Shown: positions 1 to 8,879 of the stretch, in pieces
Numbering within the stretch: position 1 is the first letter of the stretch
Layout: each line of letters begins with the position of its first letter
NCBI RefSeq assembly: GCF_004138205.1
Contig: NZ_RXNQ01000008.1
Coordinates: forward strand, 35,483-99,482
Source: Pedobacter sp. SYP-B3415
GTDB lineage: Bacteria; Bacteroidota; Bacteroidia; Sphingobacteriales; Sphingobacteriaceae
Direction: 5' to 3'
DNA length: 64,000 nucleotides
Translations under genes and position numbers: made by a program
The notes under the pieces: generated by a model
The model's database searches: none
Told to the model about the DNA's origin: nothing
What the model saw: the letters and a program-made list of their open reading frames with translations, nothing else

Positions 1-2
1 AG

Positions 3-1331
3 GCATCGGATTTCGGACCGGATTTTTTGTGGGGCATAGCGGTTGCTGCGGCACAAGTAGAAGGTGCTGCGCTTGAAGGCGGCAAGGGCCTTTCCATCTG
101 GGATACCTTTGCGGCCAGAAGCGGAAAAATAAAAAAAGCTGCTGTTCCGAGTGTTGCCTGCGATTTCTACCACCGCTATAAAGAGGACATTACTGCCGTT
201 AAATTCCTGGGATTTAAGATTTTTCGCTTCTCAATCGCCTGGTCGCGTGTATTGCCAGCCGGGCGCGGACTGCCTAACCAGGATGGTCTGGGATTTTATC
301 ACCGCGTTATCGATGAATGTCTGCAGCAGTGTCTTGTTCCATATATCACACTCTACCATTGGGACCTGCCCGATGCGTTGGAACAGGAAGGCGGGTGGAC
401 GGCTTTCAGCATCAACGAGGCATTCAATAACTTTGTAAAACTTTGCGCGGTTGAATACGGGTATAAAGTGAAACATTGGATCGTTCTGAATGAGCCTTTT
501 GGTTATACCTCTCTTGGTTACATGCTCGGCATGCATGCACCGGGAAAAACCGGGTTAAACAACTTCTTCGCCGCGGTTCACCATACCGCATTGGCGCAGG
601 CAGACGGCGGACGCATTCTTCGCAGTGAGGTTAGCAAAGCGCACATCGGTACGACCTATTCCTGTTCAAAGATTCTTCCGCATACCAACAGCCCCAACGA
701 TGAACTCGTGGCACGCCGCATCGATTGCCTCATGAACAGGCTGTTTATTGAACCCGCGCTTGGCCTTGGTTACCCAACGGCAGACTGGGAACTCCTGGAG
801 CGTTTCAATGTTCGTTTCGCTACCTGGCGGCTTACTGCACGGATGCGGTTCGATTTCGATTTTATAGGACTGCAAAACTATTTTCCGCTGACGGTAAAAT
901 ATAATCCGTTGATTCCTGTCATTCAGGCCTGGGAGGTAAAGGCAAAAAATCGCAAACGCCCTCATACCGGCATGGGCTGGGAAGTAAGCGGCCTTCATTT
1001 TGCCGGGATCATCAGGCAGTTTGCTGCTTATGAAAATATGCCGCCTATCATGATATCAGAGAATGGCGCCGCTTACCATGATAAGCTGATCAGCGGCCGC
1101 GTACATGATGACGAGCGAGTCGCATTTTTTAAGGAGTATCTGGCGGCCCTTCTGGAACTTAAAAACGAAGGCCTTAACATTAGCGGTTACCTTGTCTGGA
1201 CGCTCATGGACAACTTCGAATGGGCTGAAGGTTACCAGGCCAGGTTCGGTCTGATGTATACCGATTTTAAAACACGGGAACGATTTATGAAAGATTCCGG
1301 CCACTGGTGGAAAGACTTTCTGGCTTCCTGA
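3..1331 (+). CDS. GH1 family beta-glucosidase, 5' end cut by window
   Basis: Glycoside hydrolase family 1 enzyme expected to hydrolyse beta-glucosides by the retaining mechanism. The reading frame is open to the left edge and the first in-frame residues (ASDFGPDFLWG) already match the GH1 N-terminus, so the true start lies upstream and the TTG at 27 is not needed. The acid/base glutamate sits in LNEP (about residue 156 counted from base 27) and the nucleophile in ISENG (about 345). The C-terminal WTLMDNFEW block of the family is also present. No signal peptide can be judged because the start is missing. It is followed by a hairpin terminator shared with the convergent aconitase gene. Confidence 0.9.
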   Translation, partial: ASDFGPDFLWGIAVAAAQVEGAALEGGKGLSIWDTFAARSGKIKKAAVPSVACDFYHRYKEDITAVKFLGFKIFRFSIAWSRVLPAGRGLPNQDGLGFYHRVIDECLQQCLVPYITLYHWDLPDALEQEGGWTAFSINEAFNNFVKLCAVEYGYKVKHWIVLNEPFGYTSLGYMLGMHAPGKTGLNNFFAAVHHTALAQADGGRILRSEVSKAHIGTTYSCSKILPHTNSPNDELVARRIDCLMNRLFIEPALGLGYPTADWELLERFNVRFATWRLTARMRFDFDFIGLQNYFPLTVKYNPLIPVIQAWEVKAKNRKRPHTGMGWEVSGLHFAGIIRQFAAYENMPPIMISENGAAYHDKLISGRVHDDERVAFFKEYLAALLELKNEGLNISGYLVWTLMDNFEWAEGYQARFGLMYTDFKTRERFMKDSGHWWKDFLAS

Positions 1332-1348
1332 AGCAAATACACGTTCAT

Positions 1349-1380
1349 AAAAAAGGGGCGCAGATTCTGTGCCCCTTTTT
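1349..1380. terminator. bidirectional hairpin terminator
   Basis: A-tract, stem GGGGCGCA/TGTGCCCC (one G-U pair) with a short loop, then a T-tract. It lies between the convergent beta-glucosidase and aconitase genes and can serve both. Confidence 0.8.
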
Positions 1381-1395
1381 ATTAAATGTTATGGC

Positions 1396-3669
1396 TTATG
1401 CGTTTGCAGCAGCTTGTTTCCTGATAATATTCAGTGCACCACCAGCCTTGAACCACTCGATTTGCTGAGCGTTGTAGCTATGATTAACCGTGATTTCGTC
1501 TGATGAGCCGTCTGAGTGGTTTAGGATCAGCGTCAGCGAACGCTCAGGTGAGAACTCCGTCAGCCCGATGATGTCGATCACATCGTCTTCACGAATTTTA
1601 TCATAATCATCCTTATCTGCAAAGGTAAGGGCAAGCATACCTTGTTTTTTAAGGTTGGTTTCATGGATACGCGCAAAAGATTTTACGAGTACTGCACGAA
1701 CGCCCAGATGGCGAGGTTCCATTGCTGCATGCTCGCGCGATGAACCTTCACCGTAGTTCTCATCGCCTACAACGATAGAACCAAGACCGGCAGCCTTGTA
1801 GTCGCGCTGGGTAGCAGGTACAGGTCCGTATTCGCCGGTCAGCTGATTTTTAACAGTATCAGTCTGATCGTTGAAATAGTTTACTGCACCAATCAGCATG
1901 TTGTTTGAAATGTTATCAAGGTGACCGCGGAATTTTAACCATGGACCAGCCATCGAAATGTGGTCGGTTGTACATTTACCTTTTGCCTTGATCAGAAGTT
2001 TTAATCCTTTCAGATCAGTACCTTCCCACGCAGTGAACGGATCAAGTAACTGGAGACGGTGTGATGTTGGTGAAACAATTACCTCAACTCCGCTGCCGTC
2101 GGCAGCAGGTGCCTGATAACCCGCATCTTCTACCGCAAACCCTCTTGTAGGCAGTTCAAAGCCTGTTGGCGGATCAAGTTTAACCTGTTCGCCGCGCTCG
2201 TTGGTAAGCGTATCTGTAATCGGGTTGAAGCCGAGATCGCCGGCAATTGCCATGGCTGTAACCAGTTCAGGTGATCCTACAAACGCAAAAGTATTCGGGT
2301 TGCCGTCAGCGCGTTTCGCAAAGTTCCGGTTAAACGAGTGTACAATCGTGTTTTTTTCCTGTTTTTCAGCACCAACGCGATCCCACATACCAATACATGG
2401 TCCGCAGGCATTTGTAAACACTGTGGCACCGATGTTATCAAGTACTTCAAGCAAGCCATCGCGTTCTACCGTATAACGGATCTGCTCAGACCCCGGGTTA
2501 ATGCAGTACTGTGCTTTTGTAGTCAGTCCTTTTTCAGACACCTGGCGGGCAACACTTACCGCGCGTGAGATATCCTCATAAGAAGAGTTTGTGCATGAAC
2601 CGATCAGGCCCACTTCAATTTTCAGCGGCCAGCCGTTCCGTTCAGCTTCTTCTTTCATTTTTGAGATCGGCGTAGCCAGATCCGGAGTGAAAGGGCCGTT
2701 CAGGTAAGGCTCGAGTTCATCAAGATTGATCTCGATTAACTGATCAAAATATTTTTCAGGCTGCTCGTAAACATCTGCGTCGCCTGTAAGATGCTCTTTT
2801 ATTTCATTTGCAAGGTCAGCAACTTCTTCGCGACCGGTTGCGCGCAGGTAACGTTCCATGCTCTCATCATAACCAAAGGTCGATGTTGTTGCACCAACTT
2901 CTGCGCCCATGTTGCAGATGGTACCTTTGCCTGTACAACTCATATTGGTTGCGCCCTCGCCAAAGTACTCAACGATCGCACCGGTGCCGCCTTTTACAGT
3001 CAGGATGCCCGCTACTTTCAGAATAACGTCTTTTGCTGATGTCCAGCCGTTCAGTTTACCTGTCAGTTTTACACCGATCAGTTTCGGGAATTTAAGTTCC
3101 CACGGCAAGCCGGCCATTACATCACAGGCATCTGCACCGCCAACACCGATGGCAACCATACCCAGGCCGCCGGCATTTACCGTATGCGAGTCGGTACCGA
3201 TCATCATGCCGCCCGGAAATGCATAGTTTTCCAGAACAACCTGGTGAATAATACCTGCACCCGGTTTCCAGAAACCGATGCCATATTTATTTGATACAGA
3301 AGAAAGGAAATCAAAAACTTCCTTACTTTCTGTTCTTGCATGTGGAAGGTCGACTGCTGCGCCTTCTTTTGCGGTAATCAGGTGATCACAGTGAACAGAA
3401 GATGGAACGGCAACTTTTGGCCGTCCTGCCTGCATAAACTGGAGAAGCGCCATCTGGGCAGTCGCATCCTGCATGGCTACACGATCCGGTGCGAAATCTA
3501 CGTAATCAGATCCGCGGGAAAATGCCCTCGTCGGATTTCCATCCCAAAGGTGCGCATACAAAATTTTCTCAGAGAGTGTTAAAGGCCTGCCAACTACTTT
3601 TCTGGCGGCCTCTACGCGGCTGCCGAAGTTTGCATAAACCTTTTTAATCATGTCTATGTCGAATGCCAT
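1396..3669 (-). CDS. acn: Aconitate hydratase
   Basis: Interconverts citrate and isocitrate in the TCA cycle using a [4Fe-4S] cluster. The 757-residue length and motif pattern fit the mitochondrial-type aconitases common in Bacteroidota. Cluster ligands are visible as Cys359 in GSCTNSS and Cys422/Cys425 in ACGPCIGMW. The substrate-binding block GTDSHT is near residue 158 and the swivel-domain block [14 protein letters not shown] is in the C-terminal quarter. It starts at ATG ([10 protein letters not shown]). The 250-base leader region to the deacetylase gene holds a 7-of-8 match to a TAnnTTTG element at 3679-3686 and a short CCCCG/CGGGG dyad at 3727-3737, but nothing decisive. Confidence 0.96.
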   Translation of the reverse strand: MAFDIDMIKKVYANFGSRVEAARKVVGRPLTLSEKILYAHLWDGNPTRAFSRGSDYVDFAPDRVAMQDATAQMALLQFMQAGRPKVAVPSSVHCDHLITAKEGAAVDLPHARTESKEVFDFLSSVSNKYGIGFWKPGAGIIHQVVLENYAFPGGMMIGTDSHTVNAGGLGMVAIGVGGADACDVMAGLPWELKFPKLIGVKLTGKLNGWTSAKDVILKVAGILTVKGGTGAIVEYFGEGATNMSCTGKGTICNMGAEVGATTSTFGYDESMERYLRATGREEVADLANEIKEHLTGDADVYEQPEKYFDQLIEINLDELEPYLNGPFTPDLATPISKMKEEAERNGWPLKIEVGLIGSCTNSSYEDISRAVSVARQVSEKGLTTKAQYCINPGSEQIRYTVERDGLLEVLDNIGATVFTNACGPCIGMWDRVGAEKQEKNTIVHSFNRNFAKRADGNPNTFAFVGSPELVTAMAIAGDLGFNPITDTLTNERGEQVKLDPPTGFELPTRGFAVEDAGYQAPAADGSGVEVIVSPTSHRLQLLDPFTAWEGTDLKGLKLLIKAKGKCTTDHISMAGPWLKFRGHLDNISNNMLIGAVNYFNDQTDTVKNQLTGEYGPVPATQRDYKAAGLGSIVVGDENYGEGSSREHAAMEPRHLGVRAVLVKSFARIHETNLKKQGMLALTFADKDDYDKIREDDVIDIIGLTEFSPERSLTLILNHSDGSSDEITVNHSYNAQQIEWFKAGGALNIIRKQAAANA

Positions 3670-3920
3670 TGATTTTAAATTAAAAGGTACTACTTTGCTT
3701 CAAATTGTGCGAATTTACAAAAAATACCCCGCCGGGGACATCATTACACCGTCATTGTATTATTTGGAAGTGTTCTAAATAACTGGGTGGCTGTCCGTTT
3801 TCGGCCAGCACCTGTGCAATAATGAACACCGCCGAAGCTTAATTTGTTGTCTGCTTTATGTAAACCATCATTCCGATTACTTTTTTTGTTCTGGCATGCG
3901 TTTCGCAAGCGGCATCGGCG

Positions 3921-4538
3921 TTAAAGGGCCTCAAAAGCGTAACCATCAGCAATAAGCTGCTCAATGGTGCGGGGAAGCGCATACTGCAGGCGGTCAAAGG
4001 CTTTCAGGCTGTCGTGAAAGACAATGACAGAGCCGTTTGTAACATGTTGCAACACGTTTTGAAGACATTTTTCGGGCGATAAATTCGTGTCGAAATCGCC
4101 GCTGAGCACATCCCACATGATGATGTTAATTCCGGGAAGCTCAGCACGCAGTGCACGAATCTGCGACTTTTTGATGCGGCCATACGGCGGACGGAAAAGG
4201 GAGGTCTGAGTGACCTGCTGACATTGACGGAAGTTTTCCAGGTAGCTTGCATCATCTGTAGCCCAGCCTTTAAGGTGATTGAAGGTATGATTACCTATTG
4301 CGTGCCCGGCATCACGCACCTGAAGATAGATCTTAGGGTGCTTGATGATGTTATCGCCAATACAAAAAAAGGTAGCTTTGATGCCATGATGCTTTAAAGT
4401 TTTTAGAACGAAGGGTGTAACATCAGGTATAGGGCCATCGTCAAAGGTCAGATAAACAACTTTCCGCTCGCGGCTCTTGTGCCAGGTGAGCGACGGATAG
4501 TACCACCTGAGCAGCCTTGGGGTCTTGACGAGATACAT
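3921..4538 (-). CDS. Polysaccharide deacetylase (NodB-homology) family protein
   Basis: Predicted metal-dependent deacetylase of N- or O-acetylated polysaccharides (carbohydrate esterase 4 fold). Motif 1 is TFDDGP (residues 31-36), motif 2 is HTFNH (84-88) with the two metal-ligand histidines, and RPPYGR and VFHDS correspond to the later motifs. At 205 residues it is essentially the bare catalytic domain with no clear signal peptide. ATG at 4538 was chosen over an in-frame TTG two codons upstream. It stands alone, divergent from the TolC gene, and its natural substrate (peptidoglycan, exopolysaccharide or other) cannot be told. Confidence 0.85.
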   Translation of the reverse strand: MYLVKTPRLLRWYYPSLTWHKSRERKVVYLTFDDGPIPDVTPFVLKTLKHHGIKATFFCIGDNIIKHPKIYLQVRDAGHAIGNHTFNHLKGWATDDASYLENFRQCQQVTQTSLFRPPYGRIKKSQIRALRAELPGINIIMWDVLSGDFDTNLSPEKCLQNVLQHVTNGSVIVFHDSLKAFDRLQYALPRTIEQLIADGYAFEAL

Positions 4539-4624
4539 AACCAAAGGTAATAAATTGGTACCGGTGTACTTAAAAATTTACAGATAAATAAAGTTGTTTA
4601 TACTATAATTGTGAAAATTAACAT

Positions 4625-5992
4625 ATGAGAACTGCTACATTCAAAAGCCTGGTGTCCAGGGTATTTCTAATGACCGCAATGGTCGCTGCCACAGCCGGAA
4701 CAGCTGCAGCGCAGGAAATACTAACCATTCAGGAGGCAATTGAAAGAACACTTAAAAATAACCTGACTATCAAGCAGACCGGCCTGAATGTATCACGCGC
4801 AGAGGTAGACCTGTTGCAGTCGCGTGCAGCGCTTTATCCCAGTCTGAACGGAGGTATCAACCAGAATATGAACTGGGGCCGTAGCCAGCAGGCTTCAGGT
4901 GTTTTCGAAAATACGCAGAATTACCAGGCAAGCGGAAGCCTGTCTACAAGTCTGGATGTATTTGGCGGCTTTGCAAAGATCAACACGATCAAACAGAACA
5001 GGCTTCTGCTTGATGCCGGACGCAGTAATCTGGAAAAGGCAAAGAATGACCTGATCCTTCAGGTAATGACCGCGTACTTCCAGATCGTTTTTAATACCGA
5101 ACTCTTAAAGTCTACCGAGCAGCAGCTTGCCGTAGCAAAACAAACGCTGCAGCGCGAACAGGCCCTGCTTGACGCGGGAAATAAAACGCTCGCCGATATC
5201 TCGCAGGCAAAGGCCCAGGTTGCAACTGCCGAATTAAACCGTACAGATGCCGAGAACGCCCTCACAATTTCTTACCTGACGCTTAATCAGCTGATGGAGA
5301 TCAGGCCTGAAGATGTAAAGCCTTTTAGCGTAAAGGCGCCTACGGCGGAAGAAATCATACAAAATGTAAACCTGCAGTCTGTCGATGAAGTGTATAAAAC
5401 GACTGTCAACGTCTTCCCCGATGTTAAAGTGGCAGAGTTTAACAGGCTTGCGGCAGAAAAAGGCATTGACGTAGCGCGCGGGGCTATTTTTCCAAGGATT
5501 AGTTTGAATGCCGGATTAGGCTCATTATATTTCTATCGTTTTAATCTCCCGGTCGATTTTTCAAATCCTGATTTCAATTCTCAGCTGAGAGACAACTTTG
5601 GTCAGAATGTAGGCCTTTCTATCCAGATTCCGGTATTTAACGGTCTACAGGTGCGTTCTTCAGTAAAACGGGCGAAGATTAGTTATGAAAACGCGAAGAT
5701 CGAGGAGCAATGGACAAAAAACAACTTAAATAAAGTGGTATCCCAGGCTATCGCAGATCAGAGAGCCGCCATAAGCCGGTACAGTTCTACTCAGAATACG
5801 CTCAAGGCTCAGCAGGATGCGTTCAACGTAATCGAACAGCGCTACAATGTCGGTCTTGTTAACTCGCTTGATTATAACATTTCCCGCACAAACAGGAACA
5901 ATGCTGAAATCGACTTTATCCGGGCAAAATATGACCTGCTGTTCAGGGCGAAGGTGATCGATTATTACCTGGGCAAACAAATTACATTCTAA
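4625..5992 (+). CDS. TolC family outer membrane efflux protein
   Basis: Outer-membrane channel of a tripartite efflux or secretion system. A signal peptide ends near TAAAQ (residue 29-30). The mature part shows the two OEP repeats, each starting with a leucine-rich helix block such as TIQEAIERTLKNN, and long alpha-helical stretches typical of the periplasmic barrel. The next gene, 27 bases downstream, is the matching periplasmic adaptor. A TATAATTG sequence at 4604-4611, one mismatch from the TAnnTTTG promoter element, lies just upstream. No inner-membrane pump follows, so the transporter partner must be encoded elsewhere. Confidence 0.92.
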   Translation: MRTATFKSLVSRVFLMTAMVAATAGTAAAQEILTIQEAIERTLKNNLTIKQTGLNVSRAEVDLLQSRAALYPSLNGGINQNMNWGRSQQASGVFENTQNYQASGSLSTSLDVFGGFAKINTIKQNRLLLDAGRSNLEKAKNDLILQVMTAYFQIVFNTELLKSTEQQLAVAKQTLQREQALLDAGNKTLADISQAKAQVATAELNRTDAENALTISYLTLNQLMEIRPEDVKPFSVKAPTAEEIIQNVNLQSVDEVYKTTVNVFPDVKVAEFNRLAAEKGIDVARGAIFPRISLNAGLGSLYFYRFNLPVDFSNPDFNSQLRDNFGQNVGLSIQIPVFNGLQVRSSVKRAKISYENAKIEEQWTKNNLNKVVSQAIADQRAAISRYSSTQNTLKAQQDAFNVIEQRYNVGLVNSLDYNISRTNRNNAEIDFIRAKYDLLFRAKVIDYYLGKQITF

Positions 5993-6019
5993 AACCAAAC
6001 AAGGCAATACAATACTATT

Positions 6020-7381
6020 ATGAAACTGAAGCACATCTTAATTGCAGTAGGATTTATCCTCGTCATTCTAATCGGCCTGAGTATGGCTGGCGTAATCGGC
6101 GGAGATAAGACCGAAAAAGTCACCGTTGAAAAAGCCAGTGCGCGAAAGGTGATAGAGACCGTTACTGCAAGCGGAAAGATCCAGCCTGAAACCGAAGTCA
6201 AACTCAGCTCTGAAGTATCGGGCGAGGTAGTGGAGCTGCTGGTGAAAGAGGGAGACCGCGTAAAAAAAGGACAACTGCTTTGTAAGGTTCGTCCAGACGT
6301 TCTGCAGTCAGGATACGAACGGGCTGTAGCCTCATACAATACACAACGTGCCAGTCTGGCCGCTTCAGAACAAATGCTGAAACAGGCTCAGGCCAACTTT
6401 ACAAATACGGAAGCTACATACAAACGGAACGTCGAGCTCTTCAAGAAAAAAGTAATCTCAGCCTCAGAATTTGATTCGGCAAAAGCTGCATACCTGGCGG
6501 CCCAGGCCGACTTAGCCAGGCTGAAGGCGAATGTGCAGGGCGCACGTTCGGGGCTTAATGAATCTGGTGCGAACGTAAAAGAAGCAGGTGCCAACCTGGC
6601 GCGGACCACCATTTTTGCCCCCGTAGATGGTGTAATCTCAAAACTGTCTGTTGAGCTCGGAGACAGGATTCTTGGAACTGTGCAGAATGCCGGAACGGAA
6701 ATTATGCGCATTTCTAACCTGAGCACCATGGAAGTAAACGTTGATGTGAATGAGAATGATATCAACCGGGTTAACCTTGGTGACAGCGCCACGATCGAGG
6801 TAGATGCGTTTGCTGATAAAAAGTTCAAGGGCGTTGTTACCGAAATAGCAAGTTCGTCGAAAGATATCGGCTCGGCAGCTGCCAGCACCTCTGTAGACCA
6901 GGTTACCAACTTTGTTGTAAAAGTGCGCATTATTCCTGAATCATATGCCTCAGTTAAACTGGGTGCAAAAGATCTGCCCTCGCCTTTCCGTCCCGGGTTG
7001 TCTGCAACTGTCGACATTCAGAGTGAGTCTGTAAACGGACTTTCTGTGCCGATTCAATCGATCTTTACAGATACAAAAAAGGCAGCTGAAACAGCCGGGC
7101 GCGATGGCCGCCCTGAGCAGGACAGCCAGGAAAAAAATAAACTTACAGACAAGACAATCAAACAGTATGTTTACCTGTACAACAGCAATGGTACGGTCAA
7201 GAAAGCTGAAGTTACTACCGGTATCCAGAATGACCAGTATATCATTGTTAAAACCGGCATCAAATCAGGGCAGGAGATTGTAACGGGGCCTTATTCAGCT
7301 ATTCAGAATAAGTTGAAAGATGGTCTGAAAGTAGAAAAAACGACTAAAGACCAGTTGTTTAATAAAGATGGCAAGAAGTAG
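6020..7381 (+). CDS. HlyD/MacA-type efflux periplasmic adaptor subunit
   Basis: Membrane fusion protein that links an inner-membrane pump to TolC. One N-terminal membrane anchor (about residues 6-27) is followed by a barrel-sandwich half-motif (GEVVELLVKEGDRVKKGQ), a long helical hairpin (about 95-185), the second lipoyl-like half (FAPVDGVISKL) and beta-barrel and membrane-proximal domains. The length of 453 residues is normal for MacA-like adaptors. Around residues 355-380 there is a charged, low-complexity insertion. It is co-directional with the TolC gene and probably in one operon with it. The operon ends at a terminator 32 bases downstream without a MacB-like or RND pump gene. Confidence 0.9.
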   Translation: MKLKHILIAVGFILVILIGLSMAGVIGGDKTEKVTVEKASARKVIETVTASGKIQPETEVKLSSEVSGEVVELLVKEGDRVKKGQLLCKVRPDVLQSGYERAVASYNTQRASLAASEQMLKQAQANFTNTEATYKRNVELFKKKVISASEFDSAKAAYLAAQADLARLKANVQGARSGLNESGANVKEAGANLARTTIFAPVDGVISKLSVELGDRILGTVQNAGTEIMRISNLSTMEVNVDVNENDINRVNLGDSATIEVDAFADKKFKGVVTEIASSSKDIGSAAASTSVDQVTNFVVKVRIIPESYASVKLGAKDLPSPFRPGLSATVDIQSESVNGLSVPIQSIFTDTKKAAETAGRDGRPEQDSQEKNKLTDKTIKQYVYLYNSNGTVKKAEVTTGIQNDQYIIVKTGIKSGQEIVTGPYSAIQNKLKDGLKVEKTTKDQLFNKDGKK

Positions 7382-7412
7382 CCATCCGCAGTACAGCTGA
7401 AATATCTAACTT

Positions 7413-7445
7413 GTCCCGGTTTAAAACATTAAGCCGGGACTTTTT
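7413..7445 (+). terminator. intrinsic terminator after adaptor gene
   Basis: Stem GTCCCGGTTT/AAGCCGGGAC (one G-U pair) followed by TTTTT. It ends the TolC/adaptor operon just before gpsA. Confidence 0.85.
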
Positions 7446-7456
7446 ATTATTGATAC

Positions 7457-8455
7457 ATGAGGCCTAAAATAGCGATGATAGGAGGTGGAAGCTGGGCAAC
7501 CGCCATGGTCAAAATGCTTACTGACAACGAAACTGAGAAAGAGGTTTTCTGGTGGATGCGTAATGAAGATGCGATTGCGCACATCCGCAGGTACAAACAT
7601 AATCCCAACTACATCAGTTCTGTCGAGGTAAAAGTGCCCGAAGAAAACATATCGTCTGATCTGGCAGAAATAGTCAGGCATGCTGACTACCTGATTATGA
7701 ATGTGCCTGCCGCGTTTTTAAAACAGGCGCTCACGGGTATTGACGCCGCAGCGCTTGAAGGAAAAAAAATAGTTTCTGCTATAAAAGGAATTGTTCCCGA
7801 TGAAAACCAGATTATCGGTGAGTTTCTCCATGAAAAATATGATGTCCCGCTTTCAGATATCCTTGTGGTGAGCGGGCCCTGTCATGCCGAGGAAGTGGCT
7901 CTTGAAAAACTTTCTTATCTCACGATTGCGTGCACCGATACGGCGAAGGCGGAAATCTTTGCCGGTCTGCTGAACACCCGGTACATTAAGACGAATGTTT
8001 CTGAAGATATATTCGGCACTGAATATGCCGCGGTGCTGAAAAATATCTATGCCGTAGCAAGCGGTATTTGCCACGGCGTAGGTTATGGCGATAACTTCCA
8101 GGCGGTGCTGATCTCGAATGCCATACGGGAAATGAAAGATTTTGTAGAAGCTGTTCACCCGATCAGCCGCGATATCAAGGAATCTGCTTATCTGGGTGAT
8201 CTGCTCGTGACCGCTTATTCCCAGTTCAGCCGCAACCGGACTTTTGGCAATATGGTTGGGAAGGGGTACACGGTTAAATCTGCACAGCTGGAAATGAATA
8301 TGATTGCTGAAGGTTATTATGCTTCTCGCTGTCTTTACCTGATTAACCAGCAGTACCAGGTTAATATGCCGATCTGCCGGGCAGTTTACCGGATTTTGTA
8401 CGAAAAACAGTCGCCCGTAATTGAAATGAAGCTTCTGGCAGAGGAACTCAGCTAG
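7457..8455 (+). CDS. gpsA: NAD(P)H-dependent glycerol-3-phosphate dehydrogenase
   Basis: Reduces dihydroxyacetone phosphate to sn-glycerol-3-phosphate for phospholipid synthesis in the cytoplasm. The N-terminal Rossmann motif is IGGGSWATA (about residues 7-15). Family blocks include SAIKGI, SGPCHAEEVA (with the SGP signature) and the C-terminal domain sequence TEYAAVLKNIYAVASG. The length of 332 residues is normal. It sits alone between a terminator and a small secreted-protein gene, so it is likely a single transcription unit. Confidence 0.95.
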   Translation: MRPKIAMIGGGSWATAMVKMLTDNETEKEVFWWMRNEDAIAHIRRYKHNPNYISSVEVKVPEENISSDLAEIVRHADYLIMNVPAAFLKQALTGIDAAALEGKKIVSAIKGIVPDENQIIGEFLHEKYDVPLSDILVVSGPCHAEEVALEKLSYLTIACTDTAKAEIFAGLLNTRYIKTNVSEDIFGTEYAAVLKNIYAVASGICHGVGYGDNFQAVLISNAIREMKDFVEAVHPISRDIKESAYLGDLLVTAYSQFSRNRTFGNMVGKGYTVKSAQLEMNMIAEGYYASRCLYLINQQYQVNMPICRAVYRILYEKQSPVIEMKLLAEELS

Positions 8456-8503
8456 GCAAACAAAAGATTATAGTCATTGTTTATTCAGGAAAATAATCAG
8501 GCT

Positions 8504-8833
8504 ATGAAAAGAAAATACATCGTCGGTCTGCTGACGCTTGCTTTTGGCGTTTTTGCTACCATAAGTGTACAGGCACAATCAAAGGTTGAAAAGGCCGCAG
8601 AAAAAACCGGAAAAGCGGTTGAGAAAGGCGCCAAAGCTGTTGGCAACAAAACGGCCGAGGTTGCTGTGAAAGGCAGCGCTAAGGTTGCTGATAAAACCTG
8701 GAAAGGTAAAATGGCTCCCGATGGGTCTAACGTTTATATCGATGCCGATAACAAAAAATATTATGTGAATAAAAAAGGCGCGAGAATATATCTTAAACCT
8801 TCACAGATCAGAACCCGGCCTGCGGGAGAGTAA
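8504..8833 (+). CDS. Small secreted Lys/Ala-rich protein
   Basis: This 109-residue protein has a clear signal peptide (MKRKYIVGLLTLAFG...VQAQ, cleaved about residue 24). A Lys/Ala/Glu-rich helical linker follows (KVEKAAEKTGKAVEKGAKAV), then a C-terminal block around VYIDADNKKYYVNKKGARIYL. That block resembles the short basic YYxNxxGxxxY motif of PBCV-type basic adaptor domains, by recall only. An ATG after AGGAAAA was chosen; an in-frame TTG lies nine codons upstream but would bury the signal peptide. The function is unknown; it is probably periplasmic or on the envelope. Confidence 0.7.
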   Translation: MKRKYIVGLLTLAFGVFATISVQAQSKVEKAAEKTGKAVEKGAKAVGNKTAEVAVKGSAKVADKTWKGKMAPDGSNVYIDADNKKYYVNKKGARIYLKPSQIRTRPAGE

Positions 8834-8838
8834 AGCAA

Positions 8839-8868
8839 AAAGGCCTGGCAATTAGCCAGGCCTTTGTC
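8839..8868. terminator. bidirectional terminator
   Basis: Perfect 11-base stem AAAGGCCTGGC/GCCAGGCCTTT with loop AATTA, between the convergent small secreted-protein gene and the RNA helicase gene. Confidence 0.85.
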
Positions 8869-8879
8869 TTATTCAGAAA

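Noticed and set aside
27..29. TTG at 27 as the start of the beta-glucosidase gene
   Set aside because: Conserved GH1 N-terminal residues are encoded upstream in frame to the window edge, so the gene is truncated rather than starting here.
3727..3737. CCCCG/CGGGG dyad in the aconitase leader, considered as a regulatory RNA or iron-responsive element
   Set aside because: The stem is only four to five base pairs with a one- to three-base loop, and no wider fold is evident.
6388..7017. 209-codon open frame antisense to the adaptor gene
   Set aside because: It mirrors the third-position pattern of the adaptor gene, has no family motifs, and is Ser/Thr-rich as expected of antisense frames.
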